From: Ferruginibacter sp.
GTDB lineage: Bacteria; Bacteroidota; Bacteroidia; Chitinophagales; Chitinophagaceae
Direction of reading: 5' to 3'
NCBI GenBank assembly: GCA_025352525.1
Contig: JANXTG010000056.1
Span: 1-48,291 of the forward strand
Length of the DNA: 48,291 nt
The position numbers and the translations under genes were made by a program. Positions 1 through 8,090 of this stretch are shown piece after piece (position 1 is the first letter of the stretch; each line of letters opens with the position of its first letter). The notes beneath the pieces were generated by a model. That model did not search any database. It was not told the origin of the DNA and saw nothing but the letters and a program-made list of their open reading frames with translations.

Positions 1-74
1 TTTACGTTATTTTTTATGTTTTTGATTTAATTATAAACAGAAAAAGCTTTAATCTTAGGCAAGCATTTAAACCG

Positions 75-338
75 ATGAAACTACATCGTGATAATAAAAA
101 GAGATTATTAATGCTTAATACGCTCCCTTCTTTTAGTTTAATGCCTTTTTTTTATTTTCAATTTTTAAATATGCATTTATATAAAGTTTTTGATAGCAGT
201 ATTCAATATTCAGATAACCAAAAAATAATTTTTACAGGTTTATCATTTTTAACAACCATTCTTTTTTTAGCATCATCTAAAATATCAAATTCAGTTTTAC
301 AAAAGGCTAAAACATTTTATCCAGAGGCATTTGTTTAA
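75..338 (+). CDS. Possible small hydrophobic protein, unknown
   Basis: An 87-codon open frame that I do not recognise. It is rich in Phe, Leu and Ile, with hydrophobic stretches at about residues 14-30 and 53-68 that could be one or two membrane segments. There is no catalytic motif. A second ATG at 111 (residue 13) is an alternative start. It ends 9 bases before the hairpin terminator at 348-383, which could serve it as well as the minus-strand gene on the other side. That placement is the main support for its being real. It could equally be a remnant or chance ORF in AT-rich DNA. Confidence 0.33.
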   Translation: MKLHRDNKKRLLMLNTLPSFSLMPFFYFQFLNMHLYKVFDSSIQYSDNQKIIFTGLSFLTTILFLASSKISNSVLQKAKTFYPEAFV

Positions 339-347
339 ATGACTTAC

Positions 348-383
348 ACAAAAAACCCGAAATCACTTTCGGGTTTTTTGTTA
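348..383. terminator. Bidirectional hairpin terminator, copy 1 of an exact 36-bp duplicate
   Basis: A perfect inverted repeat, AAAAAACCCGAAA / TTTCGGGTTTTTT, with a short TCAC loop. It has a run of T on either strand, so it can stop transcription from both sides. It lies directly after the TGA stop of the minus-strand nuclease-like gene (stop codon at 384-386). The same 36 bases occur again at 985-1020. Confidence 0.85.
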
Positions 384-902
384 TCAAAATGCTATCAAAT
401 TTTTATCATGCATTTCTACATGATCACCTTTTTGTTTTAAAAGAGCAACACCACTGTTTTCAATATTTTTTTCCAAAGCAGCATCTTCAAAACTAAAACC
501 TGCGAGTCCCAAATAAAAAGTAGAGTTTTCATATTCAGGGTACATTATTTTAAAGGACTTCACTTTTTTATTAATTAAAGTATCAAGATCCTGTTTTCTA
601 ACTTTATATTTTGTCTCTATTAATCCGATATTTCTACCATTAAAAAGAACAATATCAAACTCATCTTCTACCCTGTTTTTTCTATATTTAAGATTTCGGC
701 TTATTTGATCAAATTTTATTTTACCTAATTTCATTTTGGATTTAAGAGCATTGTAAAAGAATTCTTCAGCATGATCTCCATTACTGTTACCAATTCCCAC
801 AAGCTGTTCATTAACAGCTTTAATCTGTTTGTCAGTTTCTTTCTGCGATAAAGTAAGTTCTTTCAAAATTTCTTTTATCTCTTCTATACTTGTCATATTC
901 AA
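384..902 (-). CDS. PD-(D/E)XK nuclease-like protein (DUF3782-like)
   Basis: 172 aa. Residues 1-40 are charged and likely coiled-coil (IEEIKEILKELTLSQKETDK). The rest looks like a small PD-(D/E)XK fold: a conserved Glu near residue 47 (HAEEFF), then EDEFDIVLFNG, then IGLIETKYKV, giving the spaced D...ExK signature at about residues 81-98. This shape matches DUF3782-like proteins of unknown substrate that are common and patchily distributed in bacteria. Nuclease activity is an inference from the motif, and no partner methylase or toxin lies beside it. It has its own -7-like box 13 bases upstream and a terminator touching its stop, so it forms a self-contained transcription unit. The unit sits between pdhB and its expected terminator, which suggests acquisition. 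Confidence 0.78.
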   Translation of the reverse strand: MNMTSIEEIKEILKELTLSQKETDKQIKAVNEQLVGIGNSNGDHAEEFFYNALKSKMKLGKIKFDQISRNLKYRKNRVEDEFDIVLFNGRNIGLIETKYKVRKQDLDTLINKKVKSFKIMYPEYENSTFYLGLAGFSFEDAALEKNIENSGVALLKQKGDHVEMHDKNLIAF

Positions 903-915
903 AAAATTTATAAAT

Positions 916-923
916 CAAATTTA
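916..923 (-). promoter_or_regulatory. Candidate -7 box (TAAATTTG) for the nuclease-like gene
   Basis: Read on the minus strand this octamer fits the Bacteroidota -7 consensus TAnnTTTG and lies 13 bases before the ATG at 902. No TTTG -33 element is seen at the usual 19-21 base distance. AT-rich DNA makes chance matches common. Confidence 0.35.
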
Positions 924-984
924 CAATTATTATTATTTTAAAAATATAAACACTCTGCTAAAAATTTTTACTATAATAACCCCA

Positions 985-1020
985 ACAAAAAACCCGAAAT
1001 CACTTTCGGGTTTTTTGTTA
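985..1020. terminator. Bidirectional hairpin terminator, copy 2 of the 36-bp duplicate
   Basis: Identical over 36 bases to 348-383. The last three bases, TTA, are the TAA stop codon of pdhB read on the minus strand, so this copy is the native 3' end of pdhB. The two copies are in direct orientation with a 637-base period. Confidence 0.85.
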
Positions 1021-2001
1021 CTTCTTTGTGTACATCACTTCTTTTACAAGCTTCACCGTTCTCGTTATATCCGGTAAATAAAGCGCAACCAAATTTGGTG
1101 CATAGTGCATCGGCGCATCTACCGAGGTTATTCTGCGGATGGGCGCATCCAAATAATCGAAACCTTCTTTTTGTATGCGGTAAGCAATTTCTGAACTTAC
1201 AGATGCAAACGGCCACTGCTCCTCTACTATTACCAAGCGGTTTGTCTTTTTTACACTTTCTAAAATTGTGAACCAGTCTAATGGTCGAATAGTTGCCACA
1301 TCAATTACTTCTGCTTCTATTCCTTCCTTTGCAAGCTCTTCAGCCGCACCTAATGCCACTTTCATCATTTTATTAAAAGAAACGATGGTAACATCTTTAC
1401 CTTCTCTTTTTACAAAACATTTTCCGATGGGCAATACATATTCTTCTTCAGGCACATCTCCTTTTTCGCCATACATAACTTCACTTTCCATAAACATTAC
1501 GGGATCATCGTCTCTGATAGCTGCCTTCAATAAACCTTTTGCATCGTAAGGATTGCTTACAGAAATAACTTTAAGACCGGGAATATTTGCATACATACTT
1601 TCAAAGGCTGTACTATGCTGTGCACCTAATTGTCCGGCACTACCGTTAGCTCCTCTAAAAACAATTGGGCAACCAACCTGTCCGCCACTCATGGCAAGCA
1701 TTTTAGATGCTGTATTTAAAATCTGGTCTAATGCAAGTACGGCAAAATTCCATGTCATAAATTCTACTATTGGTCTGAGGCCATTTTGTGCAGCACCGAC
1801 GGCAATGGCAGTAAAACCAAGTTCTGCAATTGGCGTATCAATAATTCTTTTCTCTCCAAACTCTTCCAGCATTCCCTGACTTACTTTGTAAGCGCCATTG
1901 TATTCTGCCACTTCCTCTCCCATTAAAAAAACCCTGTCATCCTTTCTCATTTCTTCCTGCATGGCTTCTCTGAGAGCCTCTCTAAACGCTATTTGACGCA
2001 T
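1018..2001 (-). CDS. pdhB: Pyruvate dehydrogenase E1 component, beta subunit
   Basis: 327 aa, the normal length for the beta chain of heterotetrameric E1. E1 decarboxylates pyruvate with thiamine diphosphate and transfers the acetyl group to lipoyl-E2, in the cytoplasm. Visible features are the N-terminal RVFLMGEEV, the DTPIAELGF segment whose Glu60 corresponds to the cofactor-activating Glu, the region GQLGAQHST at about 124-132, and a C-terminal transketolase-C domain containing VIDVATIRPLD. The alpha subunit (pdhA) and E2 are not in this window. Neighbours do not form an obvious operon: a thiolase lies 149 bases upstream on the same strand, and a good -33/-7 promoter lies between them. The stop codon is embedded in the terminator copy at 985-1020. 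Confidence 0.95.
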   Translation of the reverse strand: MRQIAFREALREAMQEEMRKDDRVFLMGEEVAEYNGAYKVSQGMLEEFGEKRIIDTPIAELGFTAIAVGAAQNGLRPIVEFMTWNFAVLALDQILNTASKMLAMSGGQVGCPIVFRGANGSAGQLGAQHSTAFESMYANIPGLKVISVSNPYDAKGLLKAAIRDDDPVMFMESEVMYGEKGDVPEEEYVLPIGKCFVKREGKDVTIVSFNKMMKVALGAAEELAKEGIEAEVIDVATIRPLDWFTILESVKKTNRLVIVEEQWPFASVSSEIAYRIQKEGFDYLDAPIRRITSVDAPMHYAPNLVALYLPDITRTVKLVKEVMYTKK

Positions 2002-2048
2002 TGTTGCTTAATTGGTTTATTGGTTTATTTTATTTGTTGTATTTAGAG

Positions 2049-2080
2049 CAAATTTATTGCAACGGTTTTACATCAACAAA
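2049..2080 (-). promoter_or_regulatory. Promoter for pdhB, Bacteroidota-type -33/-7
   Basis: On the minus strand, TTTG (2077-2080) is followed after exactly 20 bases by TAAATTTG (2049-2056). This matches the TTTG-N19-21-TAnnTTTG consensus of Bacteroidota. Transcription would begin about 40 bases before the pdhB ATG. It is the only promoter in the window where I see both elements at correct spacing. Confidence 0.6.
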
Positions 2081-2150
2081 AGTTAAAGAATCTAAATCCT
2101 TTGTATTTATTGATCTTTAAATTGAATTCTTTAATTAGCAAATTAGCTGA

Positions 2151-3332
2151 TTAATTTATATTTTCTATCACCATTGCACTTGCACCGCCACCGCCATTAC
2201 AAATACCGGCAGCACCATATTTTGCATTGTTCTGTTTTAAAACATTTATAAGCGTGACAATTATTCTTGCACCGCTTGCACCCAATGGATGTCCGATAGA
2301 AACTGCTCCACCATTTACATTCACTTTTGAAGCATCCAATTTCATGCGTTTCGTATTTTCAATCCCTACTACGGCAAATGCTTCATTTAATTCCCAAAAA
2401 CTGATGTCTTCCATTGTTAATCCTGCTTTTGCTACGGCCTTTGGTACAGCAATAGATGGTGTTGTTGTAAAAAGTTCAGGGGCCTGTTCAGCATCTGCAT
2501 AGCTTACAATTTTGGCTATCGGTTTAAGACCAAGCTCTTCCATTTTTCTCTTGCTAATTAAAACAACTGCAGCAGCACCATCATTCATTGTGCTGGAGTT
2601 TGCAGCTGTAACAGTACCGTCTTTTACAAATGCACCTTTTAGTCCTGCAATTTTATCAAACTTTACGTTAAAAGGTTCTTCATCTTTTGAAAAAATAATT
2701 GGATCACCTTTTCTTTGTGGAATAGACACCGGAACAATTTCATTTTCAAATTTCCCTTCGTTTGTGGCAGCCTGAGAACGTTTGTAACTTTCTACTGAGA
2801 ATGCATCCTGCTCTTCTCGGCTGATGCCGCAGCTTGTTGCACAAAACTCCGCAGCATTGCCCATTGCTTTTCCATCATATACATCTGTCAAGCCATCTTT
2901 TGCAAGACCATCAATCATTTGTACGTTGCCAAATTTATTGCCCCAACGCATATTTTCTGTATAAAAAGGCACATTACTCATGCTCTCCATTCCGCCGGCA
3001 ATTACAATATCAGCATCACCAAGCATAATGCTTTGCGCTGCCTGAGAAATAGATTTCATACCGCTCGCACATACTTTATTTATGGTAGTACAATTAACCT
3101 CGTTTGGTAAACCCGCATATTTAGCTGCCTGCCTTGCAGGTGCCTGCCCAAGATTTGCCTGTATTACTGAACCCATTAAAACATCGTCAATCTGTTCTGC
3201 TTTTAATCCGCTTTTTTCAAGTGCTCCTTTTATTGCTGCAGCGCCTAATTGTACAGCAGTAACATCTTTAAGTGATCCTCCAAAACTTCCAATAGGTGTG
3301 CGAACAGCCGAAAGAATAAATACTTCTTGCAT
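2151..3332 (-). CDS. Acetyl-CoA C-acetyltransferase (thiolase)
   Basis: 393 aa, full length for a type II biosynthetic or degradative thiolase that interconverts two acetyl-CoA and acetoacetyl-CoA (or cleaves 3-ketoacyl-CoA). The catalytic triad is in the expected places: nucleophile Cys88 in NKVCASGMKS, His348 in GHPLGASGARI and Cys378 in CNGGGGASAM. The start is the ATG at 3332, preceded by a TACATTTG -7-like box. There is no partner hydroxyacyl-CoA dehydrogenase or CoA transferase nearby, so whether it serves fatty acid degradation, mevalonate synthesis or ketone metabolism cannot be told from context. It is probably transcribed separately from pdhB. Confidence 0.93.
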   Translation of the reverse strand: MQEVFILSAVRTPIGSFGGSLKDVTAVQLGAAAIKGALEKSGLKAEQIDDVLMGSVIQANLGQAPARQAAKYAGLPNEVNCTTINKVCASGMKSISQAAQSIMLGDADIVIAGGMESMSNVPFYTENMRWGNKFGNVQMIDGLAKDGLTDVYDGKAMGNAAEFCATSCGISREEQDAFSVESYKRSQAATNEGKFENEIVPVSIPQRKGDPIIFSKDEEPFNVKFDKIAGLKGAFVKDGTVTAANSSTMNDGAAAVVLISKRKMEELGLKPIAKIVSYADAEQAPELFTTTPSIAVPKAVAKAGLTMEDISFWELNEAFAVVGIENTKRMKLDASKVNVNGGAVSIGHPLGASGARIIVTLINVLKQNNAKYGAAGICNGGGGASAMVIENIN

Positions 3333-3349
3333 AGGATTTTTTTTGATTG

Positions 3350-3357
3350 CAAATGTA
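3350..3357 (-). promoter_or_regulatory. Candidate -7 box (TACATTTG) for the thiolase gene
   Basis: An exact TAnnTTTG match on the minus strand, 17 bases before the thiolase ATG. No well-spaced -33 TTTG is visible, so this is only a candidate. Confidence 0.35.
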
Positions 3358-4059
3358 AGTTTTATTGTACAATGAAATCTTTGAGATGATTCCGAATATA
3401 AAAAACAAAAAACCTTTTAAATCTAGGATTTAATTTCATTGAGTCTTATTGTTTATCGTTTCTTGTAAAACTTCCGTATTTGAAAAAATGTAATTGGTTC
3501 CTTGTAATGTTTTATTTGTGTGAATATTTTTTGTCGTTTTTATTTGATCTGCCAGTCAACATGTATTTAATGTCATGTACAAAGCATCTATTTATCTAAA
3601 ATGTATGGGATTCTTGTAGAAGTTTTTACCCAATCTCAAAAATTGATGCCTTTTAATAATATTTAAATTCAAACATATTACGTTTTTTCATAGTTATTTA
3701 TTAGGAGTTTATTATTTTTAAAAATTATAAATTGAATTTAAATCTTAAAAACTACCCCGGGAATTCTCAAATAAAATTGTTGTCAATTATATTTGATTCC
3801 TGTTGTGCTGTATTGATTGTTTAAGTTTCTTGAGTCTTTGATTTAATTCGTATTTCTTTTAGAGATAAAGTTTTATATGTTGTGTTAAGTACCTGATCTT
3901 TTTTTTATACTTTCAGCTAATGCAAAAAACAGATTGTGGTTGTCTTGAATAGATTTTTTATTATGAGTGAAAAAAAAATGATCCTGTTATACTAAATAAA
4001 TTAAATTCGGTTTAATATTTGTAAATTTTCTTTCAACAATTAACTCTTAAAAAAAAATT
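3358..4059. other. Gene-free AT-rich stretch of about 0.7 kb
   Basis: This lies between the divergent thiolase gene and the small secreted protein. I see no convincing ORF, no tRNA-like cloverleaf and no repeat array. The one ordered element is a 17-base dyad at 3417-3433 (TTAAATC-TAG-GATTTAA), which could be an operator. It is unusually long for this gene-dense window, so a small RNA or long leader is possible but not shown. Confidence 0.5.
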
Positions 4060-4362
4060 ATGAAAAACAAATTGCGACTTTCTATGCTATCAATTGCAAT
4101 ATTATTTGGTTCTTTTGTGGCAAATGCTGCAATGGTTAATCCATCAGATAGTGCAAAAGATGCTGCTATCTATTCTCACATTGTTACGAGAGTAAATGAA
4201 ATCCAGTCAATGGATAAAACTGCGTTGTCAGATAATTCCAAATCTGAGTTGCGTAAAGAACTTAAACAAATGAAAAAGCAGGCAGGTGGATTAGATAAAA
4301 GAGTTTATCTTTCTATCGGTGCGATCATCATAATAATTTTATTGCTTATTTTGATTTTATAA
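4060..4362 (+). CDS. Small exported protein with hydrophobic C-terminal tail
   Basis: 100 aa. Residues 1-24 look like a signal peptide (MKNKLRLSMLSIAILFGSF, then ANAA). The middle (about 30-78) is charged and probably helical, with KSELRKELKQMKKQ. The last 18 residues are almost pure Ile/Leu (SIGAIIIIILLLILIL), a membrane tail ending at the C-terminus. The likely topology is a periplasmic helix anchored in the inner membrane. I recognise no family with a known function. The ATG follows an A-rich stretch, and the gene has a strong terminator just downstream, so it is probably a single-gene transcript with a long upstream region of its own. Confidence 0.8.
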   Translation: MKNKLRLSMLSIAILFGSFVANAAMVNPSDSAKDAAIYSHIVTRVNEIQSMDKTALSDNSKSELRKELKQMKKQAGGLDKRVYLSIGAIIIIILLLILIL

Positions 4363-4383
4363 AAGATCAATCAATGTAATTGG

Positions 4384-4408
4384 TGCCGAACGAATTTATC
4401 GTTCGGCA
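4384..4408. terminator. Hairpin terminator between convergent genes
   Basis: A ten-base perfect stem TGCCGAACGA / TCGTTCGGCA with a five-base loop, followed by a T-rich run. It sits between the stop of the small exported protein and the stop of the ABC permease at 4411, so it can serve the plus-strand gene and possibly both. Confidence 0.8.
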
Positions 4409-4410
4409 TT

Positions 4411-5451
4411 TTATTTTATACGTGGGTCAATTATACTGTAAAGTACATCTGCCAATATATTAATTGTAATAAAAATTATGGCACTTAATAATACTGCTCC
4501 CATAACAACAGGATAATCAAGTTTTTCCAAAGCATTCACTGTTACTTTTCCAATTCCTTTCCATCCAAAAATATATTCGATAAAAAAGGCTCCTGCAAGC
4601 AACTCAGCAAACCAACCTGTAATAGCTGTAACTACCGGGTTTAACGCATTCCTCAGCGCATGTTTAAAAATAACTGCCTTTGTTGACAAGCCTTTAGCAT
4701 AAGCAGTTCTAATAAAATCCTGCTGCAAAACATCCAGCATGGAGCTTCGGGTTAGTTGGGCAATCACTGCCAGCGGACGAACACCTAGCGTAAAAGCTGG
4801 TAAAATAAGGTTTTTGACAGCTAGGTATTTTTCTCCCGTTACTTCATCTATTTCGTACAAACTACCGGTAATATTAAACCCGGTATAATTGTGTAATAAA
4901 AATCCAAAAACATACGCAACAATGATGGCTATAAAAAAGGATGGTGCAGATATCCCTGCAATGCTTGCAAGAATAGATGTTTTATCAATCCATGTATCCT
5001 TTTTCATTGCTGATAATACGCCTAACAAAATACCAAAGAAACACGCAAATACCATGGCGGTTAAAGCAAGTATTAAAGTGGCGGGCAAGGCTTCTGCTAA
5101 TACGGCCGTTGTATCCTGTTTTGTTTGGTAACTTTTACGTAAATAAGGAATTTTAAGCCCAATTTTTTTTTCGCCACCAACAAAAAATCCTTTTAAATTT
5201 TTCTTTTTTATGTCTTCAGAAGAATGAATTGAAATTGGAGAAACATCATTTACATACAATAAAAACTGTTTCCATTTTGGCTGATCGAGGTATAAATCTT
5301 TGCGGATATTATCGAGTGTTTTTTTATCGCCCGTTTGCCCAACTATAAGCCTGGCAGGGTCTCCAAAGCCTTGGAACATTACAAAAACCAATGCCAACAC
5401 ACCAGGCAATACAAGTAATGCGTAAAATATTTTTTTTAAAATCGAATTCAA
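4411..5451 (-). CDS. ABC transporter permease, oligopeptide/dipeptide (DppB/OppB) type
   Basis: 346 aa integral inner-membrane protein of the binding-protein-dependent permease family. An N-terminal membrane helix (about 7-28) is followed by a periplasmic stretch. A block of helices then holds the cytoplasmic EAA loop (about 240-265: RTAYAKGLSTKAVIFKHAL) that docks the ATPase. The C-terminus ends with the family-typical DVLYSIIDPRIK. The start is TTG at 5451, 13 bases after the DoxX gene; no ATG fits the N-terminus. It is last in a three-gene minus-strand run (DUF1599, DoxX, permease). The partner permease, ATPases and binding protein are absent from this window, so the system must be scattered. 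Substrate specificity cannot be read. Confidence 0.88.
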   Translation of the reverse strand: MNSILKKIFYALLVLPGVLALVFVMFQGFGDPARLIVGQTGDKKTLDNIRKDLYLDQPKWKQFLLYVNDVSPISIHSSEDIKKKNLKGFFVGGEKKIGLKIPYLRKSYQTKQDTTAVLAEALPATLILALTAMVFACFFGILLGVLSAMKKDTWIDKTSILASIAGISAPSFFIAIIVAYVFGFLLHNYTGFNITGSLYEIDEVTGEKYLAVKNLILPAFTLGVRPLAVIAQLTRSSMLDVLQQDFIRTAYAKGLSTKAVIFKHALRNALNPVVTAITGWFAELLAGAFFIEYIFGWKGIGKVTVNALEKLDYPVVMGAVLLSAIIFITINILADVLYSIIDPRIK

Positions 5452-5464
5452 AACAATAAATATT

Positions 5465-6598
5465 TTAATTAATATTTTTAAAAGCTGTCCAGCTCCATTT
5501 GTTTTTTACTACCGGACCGTTCATTAAATACAATGTTGGGTTTACCCGGGCAACAGTTTTCATCACAGTTGCATCGCAACCAAGGAATTTTATTGATGAT
5601 GAATTTATATTGTTTGCAATCCAGAAATCATTAAACCTTTTCTTTACTTTTTCCAGCTGTGAGGTTACAATAAAAATTGTCTTTTTTTGATTGATAAATG
5701 TTTTGACTAAACTTAAATCGCCTTCCCAATTTTTTGGATATGTTTCTAAATCTTTTATATACAGTAAATAATATTCTCCTGCTGTATTTAATATCGCATC
5801 TGTACTGTCATTACCGCTTTCTGTGGTAAGCGAAAAATCACTTATTACTGGAATATTATTATTTCCTTTTTGAGAAAGTGTTTGTTTTCTCTCAGCAAAT
5901 TCCCATGTACTGTCAGGTGTTGCATCTGCTTTAAATTCTTTTAGCACCCCGCCTTTTTTATAAATAAAAACAAAGTCATATTTATCAGGTACAGCATTGG
6001 CGGGCATCTTACGCAATTCAACTAAATTATTTCCTTTTTTATACGGCAGGCAATCTGCCAAAGGCAAATTGCGAAGCACATACCATTGCAGCAATAAAAT
6101 TAAAATGGTGGCTGATAAAATATATAAAAACGAAAAGAATGGTTTGGCAATTGGAGAAATGTATTTTGTGCTAAACAAAAGAAAGAAAGCCAACACAAGT
6201 AGTACAATATCTTTTGTAAATGTTTGTATAGGGGTTAATGGAATACAATCACCAAAGCAGCCACAGGCACGAATTTTTCCGGTAAATAAAACGTAGGAGG
6301 TTAAAAAAGTAAAGAAAATCATCAGTAACAATAAAACTGAGGTGGCCATTTTTTTCTTCCAGCCAATGAGCAACGCAACACCTACAATAACTTCCAGCGT
6401 TATCATAATTATTGAAAACGCCAACGCATACTGATCAAAAGTTTTCATAAGCCCGGGCATAAATCCGCTCCCACTCCATGCTTCAAAAAATTCCTGCATT
6501 TTAAACGCAAGTCCTTTTGGATCTATGGCTTTAACCAACCCTGAAAAAATAAATAACAGTCCGGTAAAAATTCTCGCAACTGTAACAAAAACTTTCAT
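5465..6598 (-). CDS. DoxX/MauE-like membrane protein with C-terminal thioredoxin-like region (BT_3928 type)
   Basis: 377 aa. Residues 1-165 hold about five membrane helices of the DoxX/MauE type, with the redox-looking motif CGCFGDC at about 111-117 near a helix end. A second part after about residue 185 is soluble. Its end resembles a thioredoxin fold: a FIVTSQLE strand, then LGCDATVMKTVARVNPTLYL with a cis-Pro-like VNP, but no CxxC pair. This arrangement matches Bacteroidota proteins annotated BT_3928 family, function unknown. A role in moving reducing equivalents across the inner membrane is an inference from the MauE resemblance. It sits 12 bases after the DUF1599 gene, in the usual Bacteroidota neighbourhood with folP. 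Confidence 0.82.
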   Translation of the reverse strand: MKVFVTVARIFTGLLFIFSGLVKAIDPKGLAFKMQEFFEAWSGSGFMPGLMKTFDQYALAFSIIMITLEVIVGVALLIGWKKKMATSVLLLLMIFFTFLTSYVLFTGKIRACGCFGDCIPLTPIQTFTKDIVLLVLAFFLLFSTKYISPIAKPFFSFLYILSATILILLLQWYVLRNLPLADCLPYKKGNNLVELRKMPANAVPDKYDFVFIYKKGGVLKEFKADATPDSTWEFAERKQTLSQKGNNNIPVISDFSLTTESGNDSTDAILNTAGEYYLLYIKDLETYPKNWEGDLSLVKTFINQKKTIFIVTSQLEKVKKRFNDFWIANNINSSSIKFLGCDATVMKTVARVNPTLYLMNGPVVKNKWSWTAFKNIN

Positions 6599-6610
6599 GC
6601 AAAATTTATT

Positions 6611-7174
6611 TTAATGTTTGCCTTCACCAATTAATATCAATCCAAAAACTGCATAGTTCAAAATATCAAACAGATTCGCATCTACTCCTTCACTTACCAA
6701 TGTGACACCTTTGTTACTTATAATTTGTTTGATACGTAATATTTTTGACAAGGAAAGATCTACAAAACTTTCCTGGCTCATTTCCCGCCAGGCTTCGCCG
6801 TAGTCGTGGTTTTTATTCTGCATCAATGCCTTGGCCATCGCTGCTTTTTTATCATATAATTCCTTTACAATTGCTGCATCCAGTTCTTCGGGTTCATCAT
6901 TATTTATATCCAGTTGTATCAAACCAATGATGGCATAATTTAAAATTCCTGCAAATTCACTTTTAATATCATCATCAATTTTTTGTGTAATTCCTTCCTG
7001 TATATTTCTTATGCGCTTCGCTTTGATATAGATCTGATCAGCCACAGATATTATTCTGTAAACCCTCCAGGAGGTACCGTAATCAGCCGTTTTTTTTAGA
7101 AAAGTATTTCTGCATGCATCAATTATTTTATCATATTGTTCATCTGTCGTCATTGGCCCGTTTTTATTCTGCAT
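6611..7174 (-). CDS. DUF1599 protein (nucleotide modification associated domain 1)
   Basis: 187 aa from the ATG at 7174 (MQNKNGPMTTDEQYDK). A longer in-frame reading to 7261 would overlap the start of folP, and its extra 29 residues look non-coding, so I reject it. The protein contains two similar halves, each with a Cys/Lys-rich start, a DYG(T/E)(S/A)WR motif (about 30-36 and 122-128) and a helix ending ILNYA. This internal duplication is typical of DUF1599. Pfam names the domain for association with nucleotide modification genes, but no such genes are here. The function is unknown. It is divergent from folP and leads a run with the DoxX and permease genes. Confidence 0.85.
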   Translation of the reverse strand: MQNKNGPMTTDEQYDKIIDACRNTFLKKTADYGTSWRVYRIISVADQIYIKAKRIRNIQEGITQKIDDDIKSEFAGILNYAIIGLIQLDINNDEPEELDAAIVKELYDKKAAMAKALMQNKNHDYGEAWREMSQESFVDLSLSKILRIKQIISNKGVTLVSEGVDANLFDILNYAVFGLILIGEGKH

Positions 7175-7189
7175 ATTTGTATACAGCTT

Positions 7190-7197
7190 CAAAAATA
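7190..7197 (-). promoter_or_regulatory. Candidate -7 box for the DUF1599-DoxX-permease run
   Basis: TATTTTTG on the minus strand fits TAnnTTTG and lies 15 bases before the DUF1599 ATG, inside the 37-base gap to folP. No -33 element is visible at proper spacing. Confidence 0.3.
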
Positions 7198-7211
7198 CAA
7201 TTACTACTGCA

Positions 7212-8042
7212 ATGTTTACTTTTAACTGTAAAGGAAAATTATTATCGACAGAAATACCCATTGCAATGGGGATTATAAATGCAACTCCTGATTCTTTTTA
7301 CAAAGGAGATTTGGCTAATGGGCTGGATGGTATTTTAAAACTGGCAGGTAAAATGTTAAGTGAAGGGGCCGGAATTTTAGATGTTGGCGGACAAAGTACA
7401 AAACCCGGTAGCGAACCAATTGATGTACAAACTGAATTAAACAGAGTAATCCCTGCAATAGAAAATATTCACAATAATTTTCCGGGGGCGATCATTTCTG
7501 TAGATACTTACCAGAGCGAAGTTGCCATTGCAGCTGTAGCTGCGGGTGCAAGTATGGTTAATGATATAAGTGCAGGAGAATTAGATAAAAAAATGATATC
7601 CGTTGTTGCAAAGTTACGAGTACCTTATATATGTATGCACATGAAGGGAAACCCACAAAACATGCAACAACAAGCCATATATGAAGATATATTAAAAGAA
7701 ATGTTGGATTATTTTATTAAAAAAATACATCAATGCAAAGCTGAAGGTATTAAAGATGTAATCATCGATCCGGGTTTTGGATTTGCAAAAAATGCTGAAC
7801 AAAATTTTTATCTGCTAAAAAATCTTTCTGTGTTTAATATGTTGGATTGCCCAATTCTTGCTGGACTTTCAAGAAAAAGTACCGTTTACAAAACATTAAA
7901 CATTAATGCAGCAGAGGCATTAAACGGAACCACAGTTTTAAACACTTTAGCATTAAATAATGGAGCATCTATTTTGCGTGTGCACGATGTTAAAGAAGCA
8001 GTAGAAGCTATCACCTTATTTCAACGGTATAAACAGGCATAA
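7212..8042 (+). CDS. folP: Dihydropteroate synthase
   Basis: 276 aa, normal length. It joins p-aminobenzoate to dihydropterin pyrophosphate to make dihydropteroate in folate synthesis, and it is the sulfonamide target. The family signatures appear in order: MGIINATPDSFY at 19-30, ILDVGGQSTKPG at about 56-67, NDIS near 117, IIDPGFGFAK at about 176-185 and GLSRKS near 217-222 (substrate-binding Lys/Arg loop), with RVHDV close to the C-terminus. The ATG at 7212 gives a short N-terminus before the first strand. It is divergent from DUF1599, an arrangement common in Bacteroidota, and ends in its own terminator. Confidence 0.96.
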   Translation: MFTFNCKGKLLSTEIPIAMGIINATPDSFYKGDLANGLDGILKLAGKMLSEGAGILDVGGQSTKPGSEPIDVQTELNRVIPAIENIHNNFPGAIISVDTYQSEVAIAAVAAGASMVNDISAGELDKKMISVVAKLRVPYICMHMKGNPQNMQQQAIYEDILKEMLDYFIKKIHQCKAEGIKDVIIDPGFGFAKNAEQNFYLLKNLSVFNMLDCPILAGLSRKSTVYKTLNINAAEALNGTTVLNTLALNNGASILRVHDVKEAVEAITLFQRYKQA

Positions 8043-8074
8043 AAAAAGCAGCACATTTTAAGAGCTGCTTTTTT
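8042..8074. terminator. Hairpin terminator after folP
   Basis: Stem AGCAGC / GCTGCT flanked by an A run on the left and a T run on the right. It works in both directions between the convergent folP and FKBP genes. Confidence 0.75.
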
Positions 8075-8090
8075 GTAAAAGTATTTTGTG

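Noticed and set aside
829..1077. Frames overlapping the nuclease-like gene start and the pdhB end
   Set aside because: Shadows on the opposite strand of clear genes, covering a terminator; sequence is low-complexity.
7175..7261. Extended N-terminus for the DUF1599 protein
   Set aside because: It would overlap the start of folP and adds no family sequence; the ATG at 7174 is enough.
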